NCBI GenBank assembly: GCA_016213865.1
Contig: JACQZL010000258.1
Location: 1 to 12,752 of the forward strand
Source of the DNA: Candidatus Rifleibacteriota bacterium
GTDB lineage: Bacteria; UBP17; UBA6191; JACPRK01
Direction: 5' to 3'
DNA length: 12,752 nucleotides
Each line of letters begins with the position of its first letter. Within the stretch, counting starts at the first letter, position 1. A model generated the notes under the pieces. That model had not been told where the DNA came from. It saw only the letters and a list, made by a program, of their open reading frames with translations, and searched no databases. The position numbers were made by a program, and so were the translations under genes. Shown here piece after piece: positions 1-5,859 of this stretch.

Positions 1-9
1 AGCGGTTTA

Positions 10-150
10 GTTCAACATACTAATCAGCTGCGGGCCACCACCGAAGCCCGGAAACCCAGTCCTGGAGCCAGACTCCCAGAACTAGCCGCGACGAGCGGCG
101 CTGGGACTCCCGCCCCACGCCAGCCCGTCTGCTGCATTCGAGTGTTCTGC
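10..150 (-). repeat. attC-like imperfect inverted repeat A
   Basis: Read on the minus strand, this 141-nt element starts with GCAGAAC and ends with GTTGAAC. The end fits the integron R' core GTTRRRY; the start keeps only the AAC of the R'' core RYYYAAC. The two arms (plus 14-33 and 125-148) are complementary apart from a few unpaired bases, which is how attC sites fold as single strands. The element lies about 295 nt behind the stop codon of the minus-strand ATPase gene, where a cassette's attC would sit. It closely matches repeat B: 19 of 20 bases at plus 14-33 and 32 of 33 at plus 116-148. The integron reading is inference, because no integrase is visible; a dispersed palindromic repeat family is the alternative. 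Confidence 0.45.
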
Positions 151-444
151 GACGATGCCCCGAACTGCTCGCCGAGTGTCCTTTCCACGTGCGGACCTTG
201 CTCCGGTCGTCTTGGGTGGTTCGAGGCCTCGAGCGAAGGCCGAAGTCGCTGGCGACGGAGGAGCCAGCGTCTTGAGGCCGGAGCGGGGAAACCTCTCGTG
301 GCTGGGTGCCCTCGTTGCCTTGCATCCAATGCATGCCCGTCTATGCCGGTGCCGGCTGAGCTTCCCCGGAGTGCGGCTTGGGCCAGACCTCCGCTCATCG
401 CACTGACGACGGCACGCGCGCTGGGCCGAGGTCGAGAGTAGTGC
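151..444. other. gene-free stretch behind the ATPase gene
   Basis: I see no convincing gene here. Open frames on both strands are rich in Arg, Ser and Pro and look like GC-driven shadows. A 6-bp inverted repeat (247-252 with 264-269) is present but has no T-run on either side. The stretch is most simply the 3' untranslated part of the ATPase cassette leading into repeat A. Confidence 0.4.
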
Positions 445-1746
445 TCACTTTCCATTCGAGCCGATCCTTGCGGCAAGTGACTTGAGGCCAGACCCCCAGC
501 GCAAGTAGTACAGGAAGTACGGATCCAGCACTTCCAGCGAGTTGTCACCGTCCCACTCCAGCACGCTGTGTGACGCGGCGCCACGGCTGATTGCCTGTAT
601 CTGCAAGAGGGCATTCTGGATGCCGGACGTCGACGGTTTGTCTCCAATGCACACGAGAGCGACCCTGTCCATGAGGCTCTTGAACGTGTGACTGAGCCTG
701 GGCGGCTCGTTTGCCAAGGCCAGCAGAACACATCTATACGTGTCGCCTGTCGTGCCATCGGCGAAGTCAAACAGCGCTCTTTCGACACCTCTGGAGGGCG
801 GACCGTCGTGCAGCTTCTTCAGCAGCGTCCTGAAGTCGGTTCGAGTAGCTGTTTCACGAAGCGCTCGTTCCACGGCTTCCTCTGTGACCGCTGCCGGGGA
901 AAAAGTCTCCAGCGCCTTCTCGATGTTCAGCCCAAAACAGAGGTCGAGGCAGATCGCTTGGACCAACTGCGGGCTGCCGACAGCCTCCAGTACGATCTTG
1001 GCCACCACCTGTTCACTGACCCAGGTGTTGAGTTTCTTGAAGCCGAGGGTCGCTATACGAGTCAGGTCCCTGGAGTCCCAGTAGGTCAGGTCAATGCTCT
1101 TCACCCTTCCACGAAGCTCGGGATTGCTTCTAACGACATCGTCGGCTCTGTGGGGCACGGAGGCGACCACGACCTTCACACCCAGGCGAGCAGCCTCCTT
1201 GATTGCCTTGGCGATTTCTGTCCTAAGAACGTCCGGTATGTAATGGAAGTCGTCGATCAACAGGATCAGTTTCTGCTTCGAGAACGAATCGGCCAGATCC
1301 GTCAACCCTCTTCGAGAGCGACGCACTTCTGAGGTTGAAGAGGACGAGGACGACTTGTCGGAGGTTATCGAGGTTTCCCCCTTTCCGAGGAAGGGGACAG
1401 AGACGCCGGCCTTGCCCTCGGTACCCAGCTTACTCTCTTCTCCAACCGCGGCCGAAGTCGCCGTTTCGTCTGGCAAGCCGACCTGGTCCAGGGCCTTGTT
1501 CCAGAGATCGTCGACGCTGCTGATATGCCCCCCGGCCACGACTACGAGATGGTCCGTACTTGTCTCTCGAGCCACGAGCGCTGTCTTCCCGGACTTGGAT
1601 GGTCCCGAAAGGGATATGATGTCGCCGGGAATGTGCAGGCTCTTCCGTAGCGCATTCTCGAGCTCAGCCGCCCCACGCTCCACGTACGTGTGCTCCGGAT
1701 AGCTGCTCGGAGTAAAAACCTCTGTAGCGAGAAGGGTCTCTGTCAT
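445..1746 (-). CDS. P-loop ATPase, AAA/STAND-like, possible defence or cassette protein
   Basis: A 433-residue cytoplasmic protein with no signal peptide. The Walker A motif GPSKSGKT lies at residues 48-55 and a Walker B stretch LILLIDD at 160-166, followed by a strand and VVVASVPHRADD near 188-199, which resembles the order in AAA/STAND ATPases. A Ser-rich linker with six consecutive serines sits around residues 132-137 between the Walker motifs. The C-terminal half is helical and ends near a DPYFLYYLRW motif, which I take to be a family signature, though I cannot name the family. The start has AAGGA about 11 nt upstream. It lies behind the DGR on the same strand but about 470 nt beyond the TR, so it is probably a separate unit. 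Its codon use is visibly less GC-biased than that of the DGR genes, consistent with transfer. ATPase assignment is firm; a defence role is inference from context. Confidence 0.88.
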   Translation of the reverse strand: MTETLLATEVFTPSSYPEHTYVERGAAELENALRKSLHIPGDIISLSGPSKSGKTALVARETSTDHLVVVAGGHISSVDDLWNKALDQVGLPDETATSAAVGEESKLGTEGKAGVSVPFLGKGETSITSDKSSSSSSTSEVRRSRRGLTDLADSFSKQKLILLIDDFHYIPDVLRTEIAKAIKEAARLGVKVVVASVPHRADDVVRSNPELRGRVKSIDLTYWDSRDLTRIATLGFKKLNTWVSEQVVAKIVLEAVGSPQLVQAICLDLCFGLNIEKALETFSPAAVTEEAVERALRETATRTDFRTLLKKLHDGPPSRGVERALFDFADGTTGDTYRCVLLALANEPPRLSHTFKSLMDRVALVCIGDKPSTSGIQNALLQIQAISRGAASHSVLEWDGDNSLEVLDPYFLYYLRWGSGLKSLAARIGSNGK

Positions 1747-1985
1747 GATTGAACTCGTCCTTCGAACTCCAATGTACGGTCAGGGAAAAGCCAACGGCCG
1801 GAGGCTAACACTCTGGGCCAATGAGGTCTGCACTCCGCGCCGGGAGAGGCACCGGGCGGTCAGGTGCACCGGCCGCGAGCCGGTCACCCGCGGGTTCGGG
1901 TTGAACGCGAGAGTAGGTGGATGACCTCAATCGGCACCTTGCTGGAACCTGCGAGCATTCCTGGCCCCACGCCGCGATAAAGGGT

Positions 1986-2031
1986 GCCCGCCCAGGGCGA
2001 CGCCAGATGACCTCGAGCCGGGCGGGCTTTT
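1986..2031 (+). terminator. possible terminator-like inverted repeat
   Basis: GCCCGCCC (1986-1993) pairs with GGGCGGGC (2020-2027) across a 26-nt loop, and TTTT follows at 2028-2031 on the plus strand. No plus-strand gene ends nearby, and on the minus strand the hairpin is followed only by ACCCTTTATC. It could mark the 3' end of the minus-strand DGR transcript through its stem alone, or be a structured part of the DGR RNA. The long loop makes a classical terminator doubtful. Confidence 0.25.
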
Positions 2032-2195
2032 CTGTATTCGGACGGTAGAGACAGCCGCTTGGTGCGCGCCCCTCGCCGACCGCCGCGGCAGTGGGCGAAG
2101 GCGATTCCGGGCGGCTGTCCGGTCCGGCCGGGCTGGCGAGGCTGGAGTTCCGATGGCACGGGACGCGTCTCCTTGAAGGCGCGCCGTCTGGCGAT

Positions 2196-2210
2196 CCGGA
2201 ACAAGTCCGG
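2196..2210 (-). other. small hairpin just downstream of the template repeat
   Basis: On the minus strand CCGGA-CTTGT-TCCGG forms a perfect 5-bp stem with a 5-nt loop, starting 6 nt after the last base shared by TR and VR (2217). The sequence after VR differs completely. It could be a structural element of the DGR template RNA; a 5-bp stem is also common by chance in GC-rich DNA. Confidence 0.3.
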
Positions 2211-2216
2211 TGGGAC

Positions 2217-2354
2217 TCCTGGACACCCACGAGAACACTACCGTCCCGCACGGAACCCGATATTGTTGTTCCGATTCGTTGGCGTGTTGTTGTTGCGATA
2301 CGCGGCCCGCAAGTTGTTTGCATTGTTGTTCCAGCTACCGCCGCGGATCAGGCG
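2217..2354 (-). repeat. DGR template repeat (TR)
   Basis: This 138-bp non-coding repeat aligns without gaps to the 3' end of the target gene (4076-4213). All 16 differences fall on coding-strand adenines of TR (eight A to G, five A to T, three A to C in VR), and no C, G or T of TR is changed. Read in the target's frame it contains 12 Asn codons (AAC/AAT), for example WNNNANNL, then [12 protein letters not shown], and ends IGFRAGR and TAG. AAY codons are the usual DGR diversification sites because changing either A gives up to 15 amino acids and never a stop. The TR transcript is the RNA template copied with adenine-specific errors by the RT/Avd complex. Its 5' end overlaps the avd stop codon by a few bases; its 3' end is identical to VR for about 27 nt. 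Confidence 0.97.
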
Positions 2355-2755
2355 TCCATTACCTCGCTCCCTGTGGGCTTCTTCACTGTCGGTTTCTTCC
2401 ACCCTCCTATCATCTTCCCAATCTCGCGAAGCCGTTCGGCACCGCTCAGGTACTTCTTGATGCTGAGCACTCTCAGGTCCTTGGCCAACCGCAGCAGCAC
2501 CCGCAGCGTGTCGAGTTCGACATCGGCCAGGGACAGGGCACTCGCCCGGCGCGCCCCGGCGAAGCGGGCGGCCTGAAGGTGGACGAGAAGCGCAATGCCG
2601 GCGTCGTGCAGCCGTGCCACGAGGGTCCCGCGGTAGAGGTGCGGAAAGCGCAGGGTCTCCTGAATCAGCCACGTGACCAGGTCGTACCCCTTGGTGAACA
2701 GAGGCGGCTCAACCTCTGAACCGGGCAGGACGCTCTCGGGTCTCGCCATCATCAT
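2348..2755 (-). CDS. avd: DGR accessory variability determinant, four-helix-bundle protein
   Basis: A 135-residue protein of the Avd / 23S rRNA-intervening-sequence-protein fold. Residues about 20-125 form four amphipathic helices with family-typical phrases: [48 protein letters not shown] and [12 protein letters not shown]. The C-terminus is basic ([10 protein letters not shown]), suiting nucleic-acid contact. In known DGRs Avd forms a pentamer that binds RT and the template RNA and is required for mutagenic retrohoming. The gene overlaps the RT stop in an ATGA arrangement, implying translational coupling. Three consecutive ATG codons open it; a GGGGG stretch is better spaced for the third (2749), so the true start may be two codons later. 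The same frame stays open far upstream, but that part is only an antisense-free shadow of the RT gene. Its stop codon lies within the first bases of TR. Confidence 0.92.
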   Translation of the reverse strand: MMMARPESVLPGSEVEPPLFTKGYDLVTWLIQETLRFPHLYRGTLVARLHDAGIALLVHLQAARFAGARRASALSLADVELDTLRVLLRLAKDLRVLSIKKYLSGAERLREIGKMIGGWKKPTVKKPTGSEVMDA

Positions 2756-3924
2756 GCCCCCGGCACCGCTACGGTCGCCGGATCCCTGCCAGCTTTGCGG
2801 CCCAAGGCCGGCTGGGACGCGGGGCCTACGGTGCCCTTGCTGCGCTGGGGCCCATCGACGCTCCTCGTGAACCCGAAGCGGCCAAGGACTGCCGTACGCA
2901 GGCCCAGCGTGTCGGCGTGCTGGGCGTGTCCCATCCAGCCCGCGATGCTCTGACGCACGCCCGGCACCTGCACGTCCCCGACGGCGTACGCGGCCTGCAG
3001 CCGAGTCAACCTGCGGCTGAACCGTCGCACGCCGGACCCCAGCACGCGGCGGTGGTCCGGATAGACGAGAAAGCCCAGGTAGGGCATCCCTCGGGCCGTC
3101 GAGCAGATGCGGCACTTGTCTTCGTGGACCCGCAACCGCCAGCGTGAGAGGAACGTGCTCACCTCGTGGCGCAACGCGAGCAGCGAGGCCCGATCGTCGG
3201 CGAAGAGAACCATATCGTCCATGTACCGAACATACGCCTGGCAGCCAAGACGCCTCTTGATGTGATCGTCGAGCGGTGACAGGTAGACGTTGGCAAAGAG
3301 CTGGCTCGTCAGGTTTCCGATGGGCAGTCCCTTCGGCCGTTCGAGCGGCGTGAAGAGATGATCGCCCGGGAAGTAGTCGGGTGCGCGGGATGCGGGGTGG
3401 ACCTTGGCGCCGCTCGCGACGATTCGCGTGATGACTTGCATCAACCGCGCATCGTCGAGGGTTCGGCCGAGCAGCCCAAGGAGGAGTCTGTGGTCCACTC
3501 CCGGGAAGAACCTCCTGACGTCCAGCTTCATGACCATGCTGTGCCGGCGTGCGAAGGCCGTGAAGCGGTCGAGCGCCTTGTGTTGCCCCTTCCCGACACG
3601 GCAGGCATAGGTGTCCTCGATGAACTTCGTCTCGAAGATCGGCTCGACGACAGCGCAAATGGCGTGATGAACCACGCGGTCCCTGAACGGGGCAGCGGAA
3701 ACGAGCCGCTCCTTGGGCTCGCGAATCAGGAAGCTCCTGTAGGCACCTGGCTCGTAGGTGCCCGTCGCCAGCTCCTCGGCCAGGTCGAGAACATTCTCCT
3801 CGAGACGCAGATGGAACCGATTTGCCTCCACGCGATACCGTTTGCCCAGATGTGCCCTGTAGAAGGCCCTCAGCACGTTCTCCGGCGAGACCACGTCCTC
3901 GAACAGGTTCCTGTACTTTCTCAT
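2752..3924 (-). CDS. DGR reverse transcriptase
   Basis: A 390-residue RNA-directed DNA polymerase of the DGR clade. The palm motifs are in order: KLDVRRFF at 133-140 with the first catalytic Asp at 135; GLPIGNLTSQLFANVYL at 199-215; RYMDDMVLF around 233-241 with the catalytic YMDD at 234-237; then LGFLVYP near 283-289. The IGNLTSQ segment is the DGR-type variant where most group II and retroviral-type enzymes have QG..SP, and it is linked to low fidelity at template adenines. A thumb region with SIAGWMGHAQHADTLGL lies near 326-342, and a basic, low-complexity tail of about 45 residues follows. The enzyme copies the TR RNA into cDNA with errors at A, and the cDNA replaces VR. No clear ribosome binding site precedes the ATG. 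It is separated from the target gene by about 170 nt that hold a strong hairpin. Confidence 0.97.
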   Translation of the reverse strand: MRKYRNLFEDVVSPENVLRAFYRAHLGKRYRVEANRFHLRLEENVLDLAEELATGTYEPGAYRSFLIREPKERLVSAAPFRDRVVHHAICAVVEPIFETKFIEDTYACRVGKGQHKALDRFTAFARRHSMVMKLDVRRFFPGVDHRLLLGLLGRTLDDARLMQVITRIVASGAKVHPASRAPDYFPGDHLFTPLERPKGLPIGNLTSQLFANVYLSPLDDHIKRRLGCQAYVRYMDDMVLFADDRASLLALRHEVSTFLSRWRLRVHEDKCRICSTARGMPYLGFLVYPDHRRVLGSGVRRFSRRLTRLQAAYAVGDVQVPGVRQSIAGWMGHAQHADTLGLRTAVLGRFGFTRSVDGPQRSKGTVGPASQPALGRKAGRDPATVAVPGA

Positions 3925-3976
3925 GCGCTCATGCCGCCGCGGTCACACGCGGTTCTTCACCCAATCACGACACTCG

Positions 3977-4015
3977 AAAAAACCGCCGCCCGGCGCTCGC
4001 TTCGCTCGCGCCGGG
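3977..4015 (-). terminator. hairpin plus T-tract between target gene and RT gene
   Basis: On the minus strand CCCGGCGC pairs with GCGCCGGG (8 bp, plus 4008-4015 with 3989-3996), and six T residues (3982-3977) follow after a short GC spacer. The 11-nt loop GAGCGAAGCGA can itself close as GC-GAA-GC flanked by tandem G-A mismatches, a very stable DNA and RNA mini-hairpin. This looks like an intrinsic terminator or attenuator that would lower RT/avd/TR expression relative to the surface proteins. Known DGRs also carry a hairpin or cruciform just downstream of VR that helps target recognition; here it is about 60 nt from the VR end, farther than in the Bordetella phage case. Confidence 0.5.
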
Positions 4016-4075
4016 TTCTTGGCCTTCAGGTAGTTCGTTTTCCAAGGGCCCAACCGCCAAGAGTCAAGGCCCATT

Positions 4076-4213
4076 TCCTGGACACCCACGAGAACACTAC
4101 CGCCCCGCACGGAACCCGATATCGTAGTACCGAGCCGTAGGCGTGGTGCTGTCGCGATACGCGGCCCGCAAGTAGTCTGCATCGCGGTTCCAGCAACCGC
4201 CGCGGATCAGGCG
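4076..4213 (-). repeat. DGR variable repeat (VR)
   Basis: The VR forms the last 38 codons of the target gene (residues 542-579), its TAG stop, and about 21 nt beyond. Compared with TR, 11 of the 12 Asn codons are changed (for example to Arg, Asp, Tyr, Ser, Thr and Ala), AGC to TGC turns a Ser into Cys after RGG, and two changes are silent (a Pro and a Gly codon). Invariant scaffold residues RLIRGG, LRAAYR and IGFRAGR remain, as expected for a C-type-lectin-fold VR where variable residues point outward. The last stretch (coding 3' end) is identical to TR and would act as the initiation-of-mutagenic-homing region. Confidence 0.97.
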
Positions 4214-5836
4214 GTTTAACTGTGCAGTCAAAGGACCCGTTGGGTCTTTCCATACATCCGTCGCGTAGTAGGCACCGTCATACCAGTCCCGGCACCACTC
4301 CCAAACGTTACCGGACATGTCCAGCGCACCGAACGGCGAACTGCCGTCGGCTCGAGGTGCCGGCGCGCCCGGACCGTAGCTGCCCACCGGCGCGGTGTAC
4401 TGGAACCCGTCGGCCGCGTCGGCCGAACAGCACGTCGTGAGGTTCCCGTGGTTGCACCGGTGTAGGCCGCCGGCGTCAGCCGCGGCCTCGCCCCACGGGT
4501 ACGTGCGTCCATCCGCGTCTCCGCGCGCCGCGCGTTCCCACTCGGCCTCCGTCGGCAGGCGCAGCCCGGCCCAAGCACAGTAGGCGTACGCATCGTACCA
4601 GTCGACGTACACGACGGGGTTGTTGTCCCCATTGCTGTACGTGGCGTCGCCGTGGCCGTTCCACGTGCCCCCGGGCGTGTGATTCTTGCTCGCACCCTCG
4701 CTGGGGTGATGCCCCACATGCTGCGTCGGGCCCTGCGGATCGCCCGCCGCCGCCAGGAACGCCGCGTACTGCGCGTTCGTCACCTCGTACTTGCCAATGA
4801 AGAAAGCCGAGAGCGTCACCCGGTGCTGCGGCCCCTCGCCGGACGTCTGGCCCGCCGTCCCCATCGTGAAGCTCCCCGCAGGGATCTCGATGAGCACGGA
4901 ACCGTCCTTCTCATTGCGAAACTCCCGATACCCCTTGCCGTTGGCCTGGAGGAAGGTGACCCCAGGGATCGTGGCCGCCGACGCCTGCAAAGCCACCGGC
5001 GACTTGAACGTCCTCGTCACCGCCCCCGCGAAGTTCTCCGCCTTCACGCCGAAGGTGTCGGTCGTCACCCCGGAGATGACCCCAGACGCGGACAGCGTCA
5101 GACCCGAGGGCAGCGCTCCGACGGCCAAGCTGAACGTGACGGGCGGGCTCCCCGTCGCCGAGAGGGTGGTCGAATACGTCTGCCCCAGGTCCGTGCCGGG
5201 CAACGCAGTCGTTACTATCGTGGGCGGCGTGCCGTCACCCAGCGTCACCGGGCTGCTCTTGGTCGCCTTGACGAGATAGGCTCTCCCGGGTTCGAGCGCA
5301 AACGACGTGGTGACGGCGCTTGGCCCGCCGGCCGTGTAGCCGACGAAACGGGCCCGACCAAGCGCCTTGGCGGCCGTCGCCTCTCCGCCTTGCCGGCGGA
5401 TGCGCGCCAGCAACCCCTCGGCAGTCATCGCCGCGGCCTTCGGGTTCCCCAACAAGTTCCAGCCCGGCGACAGGGTGGTCGTGACGACGGTCAACTCGGC
5501 CCCCGTCATCGCGGGCGAGGCCGCCGGGCCTTCGTTCAACACGAAGTAGCCCGCGCCGGGCGCGACTGCAAAATCGGGGCTCGGTCCGGTCGTCGTGTAG
5601 CTCTCGTAGGCGCGGCCGGTGTAGCGGGCGACCCGCGTCACGTGCGCGCCGCGAGCGTTGAAAAAGGCCGCGAGCTGAGAGGCCCGGGTCACCGGTGGCG
5701 TCGGCGCGACCGCCAGCGCGACCGAGTTCCAGCCGGGCACGAGCGTGTAGCTGAACGTGTCGGCCCCGCAGGCGGCGGGGAGCGCCAGGAACGTAAGCAG
5801 CCCCAACAGGAAGAGCATCGGCTTGGTTGGCATCAT
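4097..5836 (-). CDS. secreted DGR target protein with FGE-sulfatase / C-type-lectin-like domain
   Basis: A 579-residue exported protein. Residues 1-25 are a Sec signal peptide (hydrophobic LFLLGLLTFLALPAACGA; the Cys is not in a good lipobox). Two copies of a small module follow, each opening with PGWN and closing with PGAGYF or PGRAYL (about 33-110 and 122-200). Residues about 203-283 resemble a putative-Ig (He_PIG) domain, with LPSGLTLSASGVISG. Residues 313-579 are a formylglycine-generating-enzyme-like domain (IPAGSFTMG, KYEVTNAQYAAF, RLPTEAEWERAARG, DMSGNVWEWC), a C-type-lectin fold used by many DGR targets for ligand display rather than catalysis. The VR is its C-terminus. I chose the ATG at 5836 because AGAGAGG lies 7 nt before it; an ATG at 5863 that overlaps the preceding stop is the alternative. 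Likely role: diversified surface binding protein. Confidence 0.94.
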   Translation of the reverse strand: MMPTKPMLFLLGLLTFLALPAACGADTFSYTLVPGWNSVALAVAPTPPVTRASQLAAFFNARGAHVTRVARYTGRAYESYTTTGPSPDFAVAPGAGYFVLNEGPAASPAMTGAELTVVTTTLSPGWNLLGNPKAAAMTAEGLLARIRRQGGEATAAKALGRARFVGYTAGGPSAVTTSFALEPGRAYLVKATKSSPVTLGDGTPPTIVTTALPGTDLGQTYSTTLSATGSPPVTFSLAVGALPSGLTLSASGVISGVTTDTFGVKAENFAGAVTRTFKSPVALQASAATIPGVTFLQANGKGYREFRNEKDGSVLIEIPAGSFTMGTAGQTSGEGPQHRVTLSAFFIGKYEVTNAQYAAFLAAAGDPQGPTQHVGHHPSEGASKNHTPGGTWNGHGDATYSNGDNNPVVYVDWYDAYAYCAWAGLRLPTEAEWERAARGDADGRTYPWGEAAADAGGLHRCNHGNLTTCCSADAADGFQYTAPVGSYGPGAPAPRADGSSPFGALDMSGNVWEWCRDWYDGAYYATDVWKDPTGPLTAQLNRLIRGGCWNRDADYLRAAYRDSTTPTARYYDIGFRAGR

Positions 5837-5859
5837 TGCGCGGCCTCTCTTGATTGACC

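Larger units (their letters stand above)
1747..2216. other. spacer between template repeat and ATPase gene; possible DGR RNA tail
   Basis: No gene is supported in these 470 nt. It lies directly 3' of the TR in the DGR transcription direction. In the Bordetella phage DGR, sequence on both sides of TR, especially the downstream spacer, forms part of the RNA bound by RT and Avd, so part of this stretch may serve that purpose here. It holds a short hairpin 6 nt beyond TR (2196-2210) and a long-loop inverted repeat (1986-2027). The ATPase promoter presumably lies near 1747-1850, but I cannot pick out -35/-10 boxes. Confidence 0.35.

Noticed and set aside
1804..1904. Possible attC between GTTCAAC and GTTAGCC on the minus strand
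   Set aside because: The second core does not fit GTTRRRY and the inner arms do not pair.
2238..2672. Open frame reading through TR with an Asn-rich tail
   Set aside because: The Asn-rich part is the template repeat in the target's frame; the rest is avd in the wrong frame. It is not a gene.
2756..3658. Upstream extension of the avd frame to a 436-residue protein
   Set aside because: This part overlaps the RT gene in another frame and is a GC-driven shadow; only the last 135 residues have Avd character.
3943..4074. Possible 43-codon small gene directly behind VR on the minus strand
   Set aside because: It begins just past the VR boundary with AGGA almost touching the ATG and runs through the terminator-like hairpin. 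There is not enough support to call it.
4652..5857. 401-codon plus-strand open frame opposite the target gene
   Set aside because: Very Arg/Gly-rich, no domain, antisense to a well-supported gene.
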